Shown: piece after piece, positions 8,700 to 19,367 of the stretch
Layout of the letters: each line of letters opens with the position of its first letter
How positions within the stretch are numbered: the first letter of the stretch is position 1
From: Candidatus Endonucleibacter bathymodioli
Lineage (GTDB): Bacteria; Pseudomonadota; Gammaproteobacteria; Pseudomonadales; Endozoicomonadaceae
Length of the DNA stretch: 64,000 nt
NCBI GenBank assembly: GCA_030674915.1
Contig: JASXSV010000016.1
Span: forward strand, 18,909-82,908
Direction of reading: 5' to 3'
Made by a program: the position numbers and the translations under genes
Notes under the pieces: model-generated
What the model was told of the DNA's origin: nothing
The model's database searches: none
What the model saw: the letters and a program-made list of their open reading frames with translations, nothing else

Positions 8700-11600
8700 C
8701 TAAGCTGCACCACTCATTCTCTGATACATTTTATTTAATTTATAATCTGCTTGGCACTGTCGTTTATAAAGGCAATTCCCCAACCTTCTGGAAATATCAA
8801 TCAGCCTATTATCTTCCTCTTCCACGGGATTGCAAAAGCGCGCCCATACTGATTTTATTTCGTCCTTACTCGTGTAGTCCGCAGCGCTTATATCTTGGTA
8901 AAACGGTAATGTATCTTGGAGCTTCCTGAAGCTATTTCCATGCATTATCTGTTCTAGAATAAACTTATCGGCTTCCTCTGGAGTCTTTGCATTCCGCATG
9001 CCTGTGAATAAAAAATCATCCCTCCACTTATGCCACGCGTCCATGGCTTTCATTGAATCATCCTCACTTACTTCCGTAATAACATCTCTCAACGAGCTTA
9101 ATAACCCATCGAGCCCCTTGAGCCTTCCATCTTTACACGATCTAAGAACCATAAGCTTCTGATAGTAAAGCTGAAATACTGGCTCATAACTGGATATAAC
9201 CTCATATAGCTTTCTACGAATACTTGCTTGATTGGCAATAGAAGAGTCCCTGATCTCGAGCTGATCTTTGAATTTTTCCTGCGATTCTTTACAATATAAA
9301 CCAGTATAGGGATTGATATTCTCCGTACTACAGCTATAGTCAGGCATGGCATCCATAGTCATCAGGTTATGGACTGTACCAGGTCGTCCATTTCTGGCTA
9401 CCCGTCTTTTTTTCTGAAGATCAGCTCTTTCCCCAGGGGGGCAGTCTATGGAAATCAGTACCGCATTGTACGCATCATAATTAAATCCGCGAGCAGAGGC
9501 GTCAGTGGAGTTTATAATGTATCCTTTTTTACGTTGATGACTCACACCAAAAGGTTGGTTCAAATCTCTAACCTTACTTGCAAAAACCTCATGATCTGGC
9601 TGCCTTTCTAGATTAGCAAGGGTAACAATAGTCGCATTATTGCTGGCATCTTCCACCTTATTCTTATATATATTCAATGCGGCATCTAAAGCAAAAGTGT
9701 CATCTAGATTGCTAGACATCAAAATTACATCTTTTCCTTCCTCAATATATTGATAGGCGAGATTAATGGCACTATCGTACATGTTAATTTTATTCGCATA
9801 AAACTGTGCAGGGTACTCGGTTAAGTTCAGTTTATAAGGAGATTGGAAGCAAATATTGGTCCGTCCCTTAGGAATTAACTCATCTCGCATTGCACCACTA
9901 CCATAAGTTGCCGTAAGTGTGTACACTCCATCATCTGCAAATTTAGTCTCAAAAAAATCTTGCGCTACAGACGATGTCACCGTCTGAGCCAATGGAGCTA
10001 GGGGCAACCCGTGAAAATAAGATAGGTAGTTGGATCCATTGTTAGAAAATGAAGCATTTTTAACCATTTCTGACGCAGTTTTATTAATGGGATAAATTTT
10101 CACATTATATCCATCTACTTGAATTTTCTTGATATTCTCTTGGGTTGGATTCGATATAGCAATTATTCTTCTTTTACTGAGAGAACCAGTTTGTTCAACT
10201 TCATACCCAATCGCGTAAGTTTCATTGAGTCGGTATTTTTTAGCCCTATGTACAACAAAATCAATTAGGCTATCAAATCGTTTATTCCAGTCATCATCCG
10301 TCATCTCTTTAGCAATACTTAGTTCAATTGCCACCTGGCCTGTATCATTTAGACTTGATTCTTTAACTAAATATTCAATCACCTTTTCTTTGAATTCTTT
10401 ATAAGAGACCCTATTTTCCATATTATTCAATACACTGAAATAAGCATCATAACTGAGTTTACCACAATTATCGGCGGGCTTTGTAGAGTTCTTCGAAATA
10501 ATTAAAGCCCCAGCACTATCTCTATCTTTTACAGTATCGTACTCATCAATAACAACTGCGCGGTTAAAGCCATCTTCTTGTAATTGCATGACCAGAGCAT
10601 CGGAGCACCGACCTCTAGCCTTATACATCCCATGGTCTTTCCCTATACGCTCAGCCATATCCATACTATCCAACCTCAATGAATCTCCCATTACCGTCTC
10701 GCTAGTGCCGAATACGAGCGCACATGGGTTTGTATATTTCCCCAAATTCCCTTCAAAATTGGCATCCAGTTTTAGTACAGGTATATTAAAAGCCTTACCC
10801 CAGTGCCTAAAATTATCTACATCCTGTTGCAGCAACACCTCATTATTTGTGACATAGATTGGGAAGTTCTTTCCTTTATTACGCAGTTGCTGGATGAAAA
10901 TTAGAGCAGGAGTAATATATGCTGACTTACCTGACCCTGGTTCCGCAGCTATAGCAATAGAAGAAGAGTCTGAGTTTATAATAGCGATAACGGCGGCTAT
11001 CTGTTCTGGCTTTGGAAACTTCGGAGGTTTATATTTAAGAGCAAAGACCATATTGATCATAGCTAGTACTTTTAACTGGTCATCTTTTGATCCATTGCTG
11101 GAGCGTAATAATTCTCGGTAGTTTTTCGCAATGGCATCAGCCCCCTGCTCAATGACTTCTAAGGTATACTGATTTAATGTATTAATTTGTATTTTAAGAT
11201 CATCTGACGGGCACTTAATACCATTTTTCTCCTTTATTTGATTAAGCTCATATGCCGCAGCCTCTGACTCTTCAGTCTTTGTACTGCTGCTAACAATATT
11301 CGATAGTGCTAGGCACTTCTCTTGGTCTCTAATAGGATGTAAGGCATTTATGCATTTGACAATTTTTTCATTAGAAAAATCATTTAGAAACTCATCATAT
11401 AAGTTCTTATTTTTTGTTTTTTTCTCTTCACTAATCTTGACTTGTTTCTGAATATTGTCGGATACAAGTTTTTTCAACTCATCCTGTTTATTTTCCAAGG
11501 CTAAGCTGATACAAGCAGCTTCATTATTACAGGTAATATCAATAATTGCTGCCTGAAGCCCCTGTAACGACAGGTAAATGCCTTGTGCACGCAGTGTTTC

Positions 11601-14600
11601 TAACTCAGCAATAAATAATTTACAGAGTGACTCTGATGGAAAATCACGAGTTCGTATCGGCCTTAATGCGACGCCTGTTTTACTCAACTCATGTACAAGG
11701 CGCGACATCCTATACCCTATAGTGTCTACGCCAGAGATCACAGATACTTCAGGTGGATAATGTATTTTAACATTGAATTTTTTACCCTCCTCCGTAATTG
11801 GTATAGCACTAATTTTCGTTCTAGGACTGACACCATTATCGGCATCTGGATACAGGTAATATTCTTGCCACTTTATACTACCCGTACCATCTATAGTCCT
11901 CAGTACACTATTGTTCAACACTTTTTGGTAAAGATTATCAAAGTTCAGGTTCAATCCTTCAAAAGATTTATTCATGTAGGTGATGAAATCTTTAACCTCT
12001 TGCTCTTCTCCTATCGCTGTAAGTTTTTTATAAAGTTCAACCTTGACTTTTTCTGAGCCAATAGCATTCATATTTAACTCTTTTATATCCATATTTAAAT
12101 CTTCTATCCTATCTCCATATTTCTTTGTGAATTTTGATATGGTAGAACTAATTTCTTCGCAAGCAAATGCCCTAGAAAAAAGATCCTCTCTATGCGATTC
12201 CAGTTGTCTTAATTTGTCTGGATGCGCAGCTGAGCCATGCTCAAGCATTTCCCACATACTAAAGTCCATCAGATTATTAACGCTGCAATCTTCCTGTAAC
12301 AAAGCTGCTGTTGTATATTGAATGATTTTCAGGCGATCTTCTGTTGTCCGCTTGTGAAAATCATCAGTCTCTGTTAGTTTAGCAATTCCTTCTATACAAG
12401 TATGGGATGGTGGGCGAACCATTGCCGTGGATAGCACTCTTGTCGCGATAGCCTTTGCACACTCTATGCTAGTAACAGAGGCTGAGTCATAACGACCATG
12501 TTTATCATGAAAAGGAATTGCCGACGCCCCTGATATGCGTGACATTTTCAGCCTTAGCGTGTCAGAATCTGCACCTTGTATGCCCCGTAGTGCTGATAAC
12601 TCCTTAAAATCTTTTTTGCAATCATCCAATAATATCTTTTCAGACTCCTTATCCATTAACTTGCCATCCAATTTGAAGAGTGAATCAATATCTAGTTTAT
12701 CGTCGGTGCTGCCAGTTTTTGTTATTTGTTGAACTTTACTATTAGTAAGGTAAAACGTACCAATCCATTCAGCAAGGTTTGCTGACGTCACAGAGCCATT
12801 AAACGCGTACAAGAATGCTGGAGATTTAGCAACTTGTTGCTGTAACTCTTTTAGAGTTTTTGCTTGATTATAATTTATATTTTTGATCATATTGCTAACA
12901 AAAGGCACTGCTTCTTTTATATCAATATTTCCACGTCCATCGTAATTCTTCGCTTCCACCAAGCCACGCTCATCCATATAAAATGGATGTCTTTGCATAC
13001 TATATTGCATACTCTGATGAATGAAAGTATTGCCCTTCTCCTGCATCTGCCTGGCGTTTGCCTCAAGGTTGCCAGTGCGCAAAAATCCGCCTTGTCTGTC
13101 ATATTTTAGGTTTTGTTGCAGTGCATGGTAACCTTCTTTCGGATTATCATGTGCTTTAATATAAGCAACCATGCGATGAAAGGACTCGCGAGAACTGCCA
13201 TCTATAGTTACTGTTTTGCACTCCCTTGGTGTATTGATATGCATTAAGTGGCGAATATGGTGCAATCCTTTAGCCGCATTTTCATCAGAACCATTGGCAT
13301 CATGGTAAGCTATTTCTGTTAGATATATGGCGGCATCCAAACACTCTTTAATTCTCTCAGGGTTTGTACCGGGCTGACGTTTAGCATTGGAAGAGGCCAT
13401 AGTTAACTCAAAAACTATATTGCGTTGAGCAGGAGTAAGCTGTTTATACCTACGCAATAGCTCGGTTTCTTCCGCCAAGAGAGCACTCCACTCGGATGAA
13501 TCCTTCGGTGAATGCAAGCTACAGTATCTCATACCGGGCCAATGCATAATGTTAAGTCCTCCTGAGCCTAACAAATCATGAGTGGCTGTCGTACTAACCT
13601 TACGAGGCTTTTTACTGGATTTTTCGTCATGAACTAAAACTTTGCTCTTCATACCTGTGGCTTTTTCTAAATAATCATCATAGTCTGTGAGGCCGCAATC
13701 GCCATAGGCATCTCGCAACATCGGCTCTAAAGAGTGGGCGTGCGGGTTATAACTCATAGGTAACCACCCATTGGCTGTATTAGGGTCATCTACAGCAACC
13801 ACTTTACGAAGATGATCTCCAAAATTAACCACTGGCTGATTCAATGCTGGCGCTAAATAGCTGGGTGTTGCCTCCTGATGAAATGCACTTACTCGAGTGA
13901 TTTCATACTTGTCAAAGGGTTTCACCACCAAACCCCCTCTTGATCGATAGTCAGTAATAACTGGTATGCTATCTTGCGGCTGGCAAGATCGATTGCCTTC
14001 AGTAGGATTCCCTTGTGGATCATGATAAAAAGATTCATAATCGTCGGTATTTAAGTCAGTCTTGACATCTTCCATGGAGCAAAGAATCTGAATATAGCTT
14101 TTGAAAGACTGCAACGAGCTAGGGTACTCTAAAATTGCTAGCAAACCATTCACTAGTCGTCGTGATATTTGGTATTGACGTAAGGCTGCTCCAGACGTTT
14201 GCGATGACTCATTTAAAGCATTGCAATAAGTTTTGTTTCCATCATTCTCATCATCCAACCATGTAAAGTTTTTTCGCATCCTATCTTCATCAAGCAATTG
14301 CTCAATATTGTTTATTAAATCATGGTCATTCGAAAAACCATTTCTGACAATATCTATCGTTAGCTTAGAAGTGATCATGGCAAGATCCTTGATCACGGAC
14401 ACGTCTTTTTGCATGACGGCTTCACTGGACATAAAATCCAGATCAGAAATAAATTTAAACTTGGTACCGCGTGGAATTTTACTTGACTTACAACTTACCA
14501 GTTTTGATTTTGGATTATCCAGCTGCTTGTAAGGGTGCGGCTGTAAAGCCCAGCCAGTATTACTAGACAACATCTTTGCGGCCTCAGTACCGTATTTCAC

Positions 14601-17180
14601 CATTAGTGGTTTTATACTCTCCGGCAGTGCATTACTAGGGTTTAAAAAATCATAACTGCTTTCACCTTGAACAACCAATGCATCCTTGCCTCCTACATTC
14701 TTACATACTGATAATTCCGGTACCAGACCAGGCACTGTATTTTGGCGAGTATTTGAAGACTTACGTGGTTTAGATGTACTATTTTCATGGCAATAACTTT
14801 CGTTGTAACAGAGGTATACTTTTTTATTCTCTTTATCTTCTATTAAGACAAAGCCTTCCAGGATATTATCAAAATGCATATTCTCTTGTGCTATAGAATT
14901 ATCACTTAACAGGCATGGCTCATCTTTTTTATACCTGCCAAGTGGAGTTCCAGGAAAGAATATTTCATGGTATTTTTTCGCAGCCTCTTCACTAACTAAA
15001 ACGTCATATTCATTGTTATCTGGTCCAGCTCTGATATCACCTTTAGACCATAAACTGTAAAAGCCATCATAGCGTTTCTGTTGTCGACGAACGCCAGCAT
15101 TTTTTACTTGCTCCTGAAATTGAGCAATTACTTTAGGATCAGTCTCAATGAAATCAGTCCATCTTTTTGGTTTTGTTTTTAGGTGATTTGGAACCATATC
15201 AGCTTCACTTTTAACATTACTAGCTGCCGCAGCAAATCCTTCTTCAAGCTCGCGCTCACTCTTGAACTCGGTTATTACATCAACTGCCGTCTCAACCGAT
15301 ATATCTTGGTTTACTTCAAAAGATGGGGTCTCTGCAAAAGCTTCTAAATTAGTGTCTACGCTAGCAAGACCTTTAGGTATAATTGGTAGCTCCCTTGCAT
15401 AACAACACTTTGCACCATCCGAAGAGAATTTATCTCTGTCATTTGTCAATAATAGCGGTATGTCTCTGGCAACGGATATCCATTTTTCCGTATTTATTGC
15501 AGGAATAGAATATTGTATCTGATGCTCTGCGCCAAAAGATACGCCCCGTTTATGACCTTTGTCAGTTGACGAGTATTTTTCATCCTTCGGCTTGGTATTT
15601 TGCTGCAATGGCGGTAATTCTTGTTCGTACTTTAATTGTTCTGTTTTCTTCGGTTGTGAGCTTGCTTCAGTTTTTAGTTTTGCTGTTTCATCTTTTTCCA
15701 ATTTATGTTTTTTAGATGTAACATCTGATAAGTTAGGACTCTGGTGTATATTTGTCTTATTCGAAAACAACTCCTCCCCCTCGGGCTTAGTATTTTGCTG
15801 CGAAGTTGGTGATTTTTGTTCGTATTTTGGCTGCTCTATTTCCTGCGGTTGTAAGTTTACTTCAGCTTTTAGCTTTGCTGTTTCCTCTTTTTCCAATTTA
15901 TGTTTTTCAATTGTAACAGCTGACAAGCTAGGGCTCTGCTGCATTTTTATCTTATTCGGAAGTAGCTCCTCCACCTTGGACTTGGTATTTTGATGCTTAG
16001 GTGGTAATTCTTGTTCGTATTTTGATTTTTCTTTCCCCTGTGTTTTTTCTTTATCTTTTGTTTGTTCTGTTTTATGCGGTTGTGCAGTTGCTTCAGCTTT
16101 TAGTTTTACTGGTCCCTCTTTTTTCGGTTTATTTTGTTCAGGTGTAACAGCTGACAAGCTAGGGCTCTGCTGCATTTTTATCTTATTCGAAAACTGTGGA
16201 ATCTGCTGACTAGCACCATCCAGCCAGGAGTTTGCTCCGTGCAGAGAATCTTTTTGCTCTCCATGTGGCGCATTTAATACACCTGGAGTCACCAGAGGCT
16301 GCTGACTATGCTGAAAGAAAGCTGCAGGATCAACTGGACGTCCCTGATTTAAACACTCTATCCAAGGCTCCATATGATTTAGCCATGGCTCGTAGAGTGG
16401 ATTTGTTATTCCGTTAAACTGAGCACCAAACTGCGGAATCGCATAAAAACCAGTTGCATCAAAAGCTTGGGGAGCAGGCATAGATATCGATGGAGGCGTT
16501 AAAGTCCATGGATGACTAGAGCGACCAAGCATCTGTATCTGTGGGGAAAACTGCCAGCGGGAAGGCATGGCCGTAATAGCATGGTGTAAGTGAGGCAGGT
16601 AAACGGGCTGAGGCCATACAACTGAAGGCATTGCCATGTGCATCAACTCTATCGAAGGGGGGATCTGGCTGGCTACAGCCATGCGGAGAATCTGTTGTTT
16701 CTGCAGTTCAATATTATTTAATAATCCATATAATATTTGCTGATTATATTGCTGGATCACGTCAGCCTGTTGTTGATACTGACACCACAGACCCACATTT
16801 TCGTTTTGGGCCCCTGTGCTGAGATTAATGAATGGCTGATTAGCGGACGGTTGGTAAACTAGATGGTACATCCCTTGTAATTCAAGTGGCTGACAGCCCA
16901 TCAAAGCTAAAGAGTAAGCCATACAGTCATAAGCCATGGCCTGCTGACTAGCTTCCGCAAATGCTTTTGGATCACCCACTGGTTGTGTAACGCCTCTTTC
17001 TGCTAGTAAACTGTGGGCAATATCACCGCTGCTTGATGGTACGTACTGTCCGGCCGGTAAGGGTGATACCTGCCTGCCGCTTACCGTTGCAGTACTTCTT
17101 TCAGAAGTATCCTTTTCTGTTTTTTTGTCATGCACACAATTTGGTGCCTGATTTGGCTTATTTGGATTCATGGGATCCAT
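8700..17180 (-). CDS. Giant 2826-residue protein with N-terminal repeats and C-terminal SecA-like/SF2 helicase motor
   Basis: No signal peptide is visible. Residues 1-320 are rich in Gln, Pro and Met. From about 330 to 540 come tandem repeats of 60-77 residues opening with a variant of NKIKMQQSPSLSAVT (near 330, 407 and 470), each followed by Lys/Glu-rich and YEQELPP-type segments. Residues 560-2050 match no family known to me. The C-terminal part carries helicase motifs in order: Walker A AAEPGSGKSAY (about 2078), Walker B VVIDEYDT (about 2208), LTATYGSG (about 2418), DASARGFNYDAYNAVL (about 2555) and RRVARNGRPG (about 2590). The DE-x-D box, the A-x-R-G-x-x-D-like motif V and the R-R-x-x-R-x-G-R-x-G motif VI resemble SecA-type DEAD motors more than ordinary RNA helicases. 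Catalytic residues look intact, so ATPase activity is likely. The role is unknown; intact coding over 8.5 kb amid decaying DNA implies selection. Confidence 0.8.
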   Translation of the reverse strand: MDPMNPNKPNQAPNCVHDKKTEKDTSERSTATVSGRQVSPLPAGQYVPSSSGDIAHSLLAERGVTQPVGDPKAFAEASQQAMAYDCMAYSLALMGCQPLELQGMYHLVYQPSANQPFINLSTGAQNENVGLWCQYQQQADVIQQYNQQILYGLLNNIELQKQQILRMAVASQIPPSIELMHMAMPSVVWPQPVYLPHLHHAITAMPSRWQFSPQIQMLGRSSHPWTLTPPSISMPAPQAFDATGFYAIPQFGAQFNGITNPLYEPWLNHMEPWIECLNQGRPVDPAAFFQHSQQPLVTPGVLNAPHGEQKDSLHGANSWLDGASQQIPQFSNKIKMQQSPSLSAVTPEQNKPKKEGPVKLKAEATAQPHKTEQTKDKEKTQGKEKSKYEQELPPKHQNTKSKVEELLPNKIKMQQSPSLSAVTIEKHKLEKEETAKLKAEVNLQPQEIEQPKYEQKSPTSQQNTKPEGEELFSNKTNIHQSPNLSDVTSKKHKLEKDETAKLKTEASSQPKKTEQLKYEQELPPLQQNTKPKDEKYSSTDKGHKRGVSFGAEHQIQYSIPAINTEKWISVARDIPLLLTNDRDKFSSDGAKCCYARELPIIPKGLASVDTNLEAFAETPSFEVNQDISVETAVDVITEFKSERELEEGFAAAASNVKSEADMVPNHLKTKPKRWTDFIETDPKVIAQFQEQVKNAGVRRQQKRYDGFYSLWSKGDIRAGPDNNEYDVLVSEEAAKKYHEIFFPGTPLGRYKKDEPCLLSDNSIAQENMHFDNILEGFVLIEDKENKKVYLCYNESYCHENSTSKPRKSSNTRQNTVPGLVPELSVCKNVGGKDALVVQGESSYDFLNPSNALPESIKPLMVKYGTEAAKMLSSNTGWALQPHPYKQLDNPKSKLVSCKSSKIPRGTKFKFISDLDFMSSEAVMQKDVSVIKDLAMITSKLTIDIVRNGFSNDHDLINNIEQLLDEDRMRKNFTWLDDENDGNKTYCNALNESSQTSGAALRQYQISRRLVNGLLAILEYPSSLQSFKSYIQILCSMEDVKTDLNTDDYESFYHDPQGNPTEGNRSCQPQDSIPVITDYRSRGGLVVKPFDKYEITRVSAFHQEATPSYLAPALNQPVVNFGDHLRKVVAVDDPNTANGWLPMSYNPHAHSLEPMLRDAYGDCGLTDYDDYLEKATGMKSKVLVHDEKSSKKPRKVSTTATHDLLGSGGLNIMHWPGMRYCSLHSPKDSSEWSALLAEETELLRRYKQLTPAQRNIVFELTMASSNAKRQPGTNPERIKECLDAAIYLTEIAYHDANGSDENAAKGLHHIRHLMHINTPRECKTVTIDGSSRESFHRMVAYIKAHDNPKEGYHALQQNLKYDRQGGFLRTGNLEANARQMQEKGNTFIHQSMQYSMQRHPFYMDERGLVEAKNYDGRGNIDIKEAVPFVSNMIKNINYNQAKTLKELQQQVAKSPAFLYAFNGSVTSANLAEWIGTFYLTNSKVQQITKTGSTDDKLDIDSLFKLDGKLMDKESEKILLDDCKKDFKELSALRGIQGADSDTLRLKMSRISGASAIPFHDKHGRYDSASVTSIECAKAIATRVLSTAMVRPPSHTCIEGIAKLTETDDFHKRTTEDRLKIIQYTTAALLQEDCSVNNLMDFSMWEMLEHGSAAHPDKLRQLESHREDLFSRAFACEEISSTISKFTKKYGDRIEDLNMDIKELNMNAIGSEKVKVELYKKLTAIGEEQEVKDFITYMNKSFEGLNLNFDNLYQKVLNNSVLRTIDGTGSIKWQEYYLYPDADNGVSPRTKISAIPITEEGKKFNVKIHYPPEVSVISGVDTIGYRMSRLVHELSKTGVALRPIRTRDFPSESLCKLFIAELETLRAQGIYLSLQGLQAAIIDITCNNEAACISLALENKQDELKKLVSDNIQKQVKISEEKKTKNKNLYDEFLNDFSNEKIVKCINALHPIRDQEKCLALSNIVSSSTKTEESEAAAYELNQIKEKNGIKCPSDDLKIQINTLNQYTLEVIEQGADAIAKNYRELLRSSNGSKDDQLKVLAMINMVFALKYKPPKFPKPEQIAAVIAIINSDSSSIAIAAEPGSGKSAYITPALIFIQQLRNKGKNFPIYVTNNEVLLQQDVDNFRHWGKAFNIPVLKLDANFEGNLGKYTNPCALVFGTSETVMGDSLRLDSMDMAERIGKDHGMYKARGRCSDALVMQLQEDGFNRAVVIDEYDTVKDRDSAGALIISKNSTKPADNCGKLSYDAYFSVLNNMENRVSYKEFKEKVIEYLVKESSLNDTGQVAIELSIAKEMTDDDWNKRFDSLIDFVVHRAKKYRLNETYAIGYEVEQTGSLSKRRIIAISNPTQENIKKIQVDGYNVKIYPINKTASEMVKNASFSNNGSNYLSYFHGLPLAPLAQTVTSSVAQDFFETKFADDGVYTLTATYGSGAMRDELIPKGRTNICFQSPYKLNLTEYPAQFYANKINMYDSAINLAYQYIEEGKDVILMSSNLDDTFALDAALNIYKNKVEDASNNATIVTLANLERQPDHEVFASKVRDLNQPFGVSHQRKKGYIINSTDASARGFNYDAYNAVLISIDCPPGERADLQKKRRVARNGRPGTVHNLMTMDAMPDYSCSTENINPYTGLYCKESQEKFKDQLEIRDSSIANQASIRRKLYEVISSYEPVFQLYYQKLMVLRSCKDGRLKGLDGLLSSLRDVITEVSEDDSMKAMDAWHKWRDDFLFTGMRNAKTPEEADKFILEQIMHGNSFRKLQDTLPFYQDISAADYTSKDEIKSVWARFCNPVEEEDNRLIDISRRLGNCLYKRQCQADYKLNKMYQRMSGAA

Positions 17181-18293
17181 AGTAATTCACATACCTTTTT
17201 TTATTTTCACTATATTAAGTGTAACTACCCATATTTTTTAGTACTTCATTAAGGTTAATATTGAACCACGTAATGTGACTCACTAATGAATCATACACAC
17301 TAATCCGCTCGCCTGTAACGGCATGCAAAGCACACAAGAACTCTCAACCACTTCATTATCAATAAATATCACATACTCTAAACGTTAATCCTTCTGATTG
17401 ATCAAAAAAATCATGTGATTAAATAATGATATATTTAATACTATCGCCATTCCCAGGAATCACTTAACCAATTTTTAGATAGCTATCAGCCATATACAGA
17501 TCATAGAACTTTACTGACACAAGGGACAATGTCTGTAGAGTAACGTTGTCCTCTTCACTGAAACAATCAATATGGACGTTTATCACTATTTGTGCCGTAG
17601 TAACTATACCAGACTCATTACGGTATGGGTAAGCTAATAATGAGGAAGCCTCATGATACTGCAAATAGTAGATAATTGGAGTGAGCAGAAGGCAACCAAC
17701 AACCGCACACCTCCAATATAACTTGTATAAATACTGTATCTTTATTGAAAAGCACGCCTATTAAAGAATATATAGCAAATATCTACTTTCCAACACTGCT
17801 ATTCCATCATGCTTTAAAAGCAAAAACTACAGTACAGGCATTCTCTATCTGACATACAGAGATCTTGACTGTGCCGCCGAAAATAACAAAACAATCTACA
17901 ATAAACGGTGACAAGATGAGGTCTAAAATGAGACTCTTCAATCCAACACCTCCACGGCAGAGTCTCCCGCCCAAACTATCAAAATTATTGGTCTTTAAAA
18001 CTAAAGGCTCATCATTTTCATACCAAAGCAAAGACTTATATAACCTCACTGCGAGCATCATTTAAGCAACTATGGTTATTCCTATATTTTCACAATTACT
18101 AACTAACATACATGTCTATGATACTAACAATAAATAGAACTTAATACACCATAACGCATCTAATAATCACACAATGACTCTGTACTATATAAATACAGAA
18201 ACCATCTTTCGCCGAGACAAATAAAATATTTATCTCAATAATTCAGCTGCTCACAATAAATAAGCAAACAGAGCAACAAATAGGATATATGCC
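17181..18293. other. 1.1-kb intergenic region between divergent genes
   Basis: AT-rich, with no convincing gene. It contains a variant of the hairpin repeat at 17605-17629, where TATACC and GGTAT pair around 11 bases. Promoters for the giant gene (leftward) and for the 286-residue gene (rightward) must lie here, but I cannot place them with confidence. Confidence 0.4.
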
Positions 18294-19154
18294 ATGCACA
18301 TCTCAAATAAGACACCAAAACTAGAAGCCCTTCCAACAGAAGCAGATAGTAATTCCAGCACCAATAAGAGAAAACTAAGCGCTACGTTTAGCGGCCACAC
18401 AGTAGATACCACTGAGCCTACCAATCCTCCAAAAAGATTCTGCCCTACACACGGTGAACACAGTGGTATTGTAACCCAAAATACATATAGTAATGATCTC
18501 CCACCAGCACCAGCTCATACATCAGATCCCAGTAATGACGATGACGACGACACAGCTACAGCTAAGGAGACAATTAACCTTATCTTACAAGACGACGATG
18601 AAATATCTATAGCTCTTTTATCCCCAGCTGAATATACTGATGATAATCGTGATAATGAAAGTAATATTTCCTTATTGCAACTGGAAAATGCGTACGCCAT
18701 GCTACATGGTGAGTGTATTAGACCATACTTCAAAATATCTATTGATACTCTGCGTGCAGCTCATATAAGCATACAAATGCTTGTTGACAACATAAGCAAT
18801 AGCATGACGGAGAAGGCAACGGAGCTCGAGAAACACGGTCCTGCATTCTGTCTGCGTAAAGAAGTTGAAAGCCACGTCCACAGAGCTCAACACCCTAGCT
18901 CACTAGAACAAGCTGCACGCTTCACCGGACGTATCGCAGCAACTGCTTTATCCACCATCTCCACCATTGCAGCCACCGCAGAATCTCCAGCACGCGTGGT
19001 TACAGCTGTTTGTTCCGACATTCAAAACCAAGTTAACACCATGACGCTACAAAACAATCCTATTACAAATACCTTAAATAGAATAGTTGAGGCTCCTCGC
19101 AACTTTCTTGAGGCAGCATCATTAGTTAAATGGCACTTTTTTAATCCTGATTAG
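18294..19154 (+). CDS. Hypothetical 286-residue protein with NLS-like basic clusters
   Basis: No known domain recognised. Residues 1-135 are hydrophilic and low in complexity, with Asp-rich runs around 80-110 (DPSNDDDDDTATAK). Two basic clusters, NKRKLS near residue 24 and PPKRFCPTH near residue 45, are spaced like a bipartite nuclear localisation signal. Residues 140-286 are predicted mostly helical, with alternating Ala/Thr-rich amphipathic segments (ATALSTISTIAATAESPARV). AGGA precedes the ATG. No signal peptide. It is transcribed away from the giant gene across the 1.1-kb intergenic region. A nuclear-targeted effector is one reading; a cytoplasmic low-complexity protein is equally allowed. 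Confidence 0.6.
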   Translation: MHISNKTPKLEALPTEADSNSSTNKRKLSATFSGHTVDTTEPTNPPKRFCPTHGEHSGIVTQNTYSNDLPPAPAHTSDPSNDDDDDTATAKETINLILQDDDEISIALLSPAEYTDDNRDNESNISLLQLENAYAMLHGECIRPYFKISIDTLRAAHISIQMLVDNISNSMTEKATELEKHGPAFCLRKEVESHVHRAQHPSSLEQAARFTGRIAATALSTISTIAATAESPARVVTAVCSDIQNQVNTMTLQNNPITNTLNRIVEAPRNFLEAASLVKWHFFNPD

Positions 19155-19367
19155 TTAACATACAGCAAGTTTAACTATACCACTTGACGATGCAGGGTGT
19201 TTAAACTAGCTCCCTAATTAAACGACCTGAATAAATTAAGACCTGATCTAAAGTTATTCAGGCTCAGGCTACCTGTTAAAATATCTATTACCATGAGCAG
19301 CGTGGGTGGTGTAGAGTGAGCGTATAAGACAGACACACCCTTCAAGGGGATTACTCCAACCATATCA

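Noticed and set aside
15559..15993. 144-codon plus-strand frame with repeats
   Set aside because: Its repeats are the mirror of the tandem repeats in the giant minus-strand protein.
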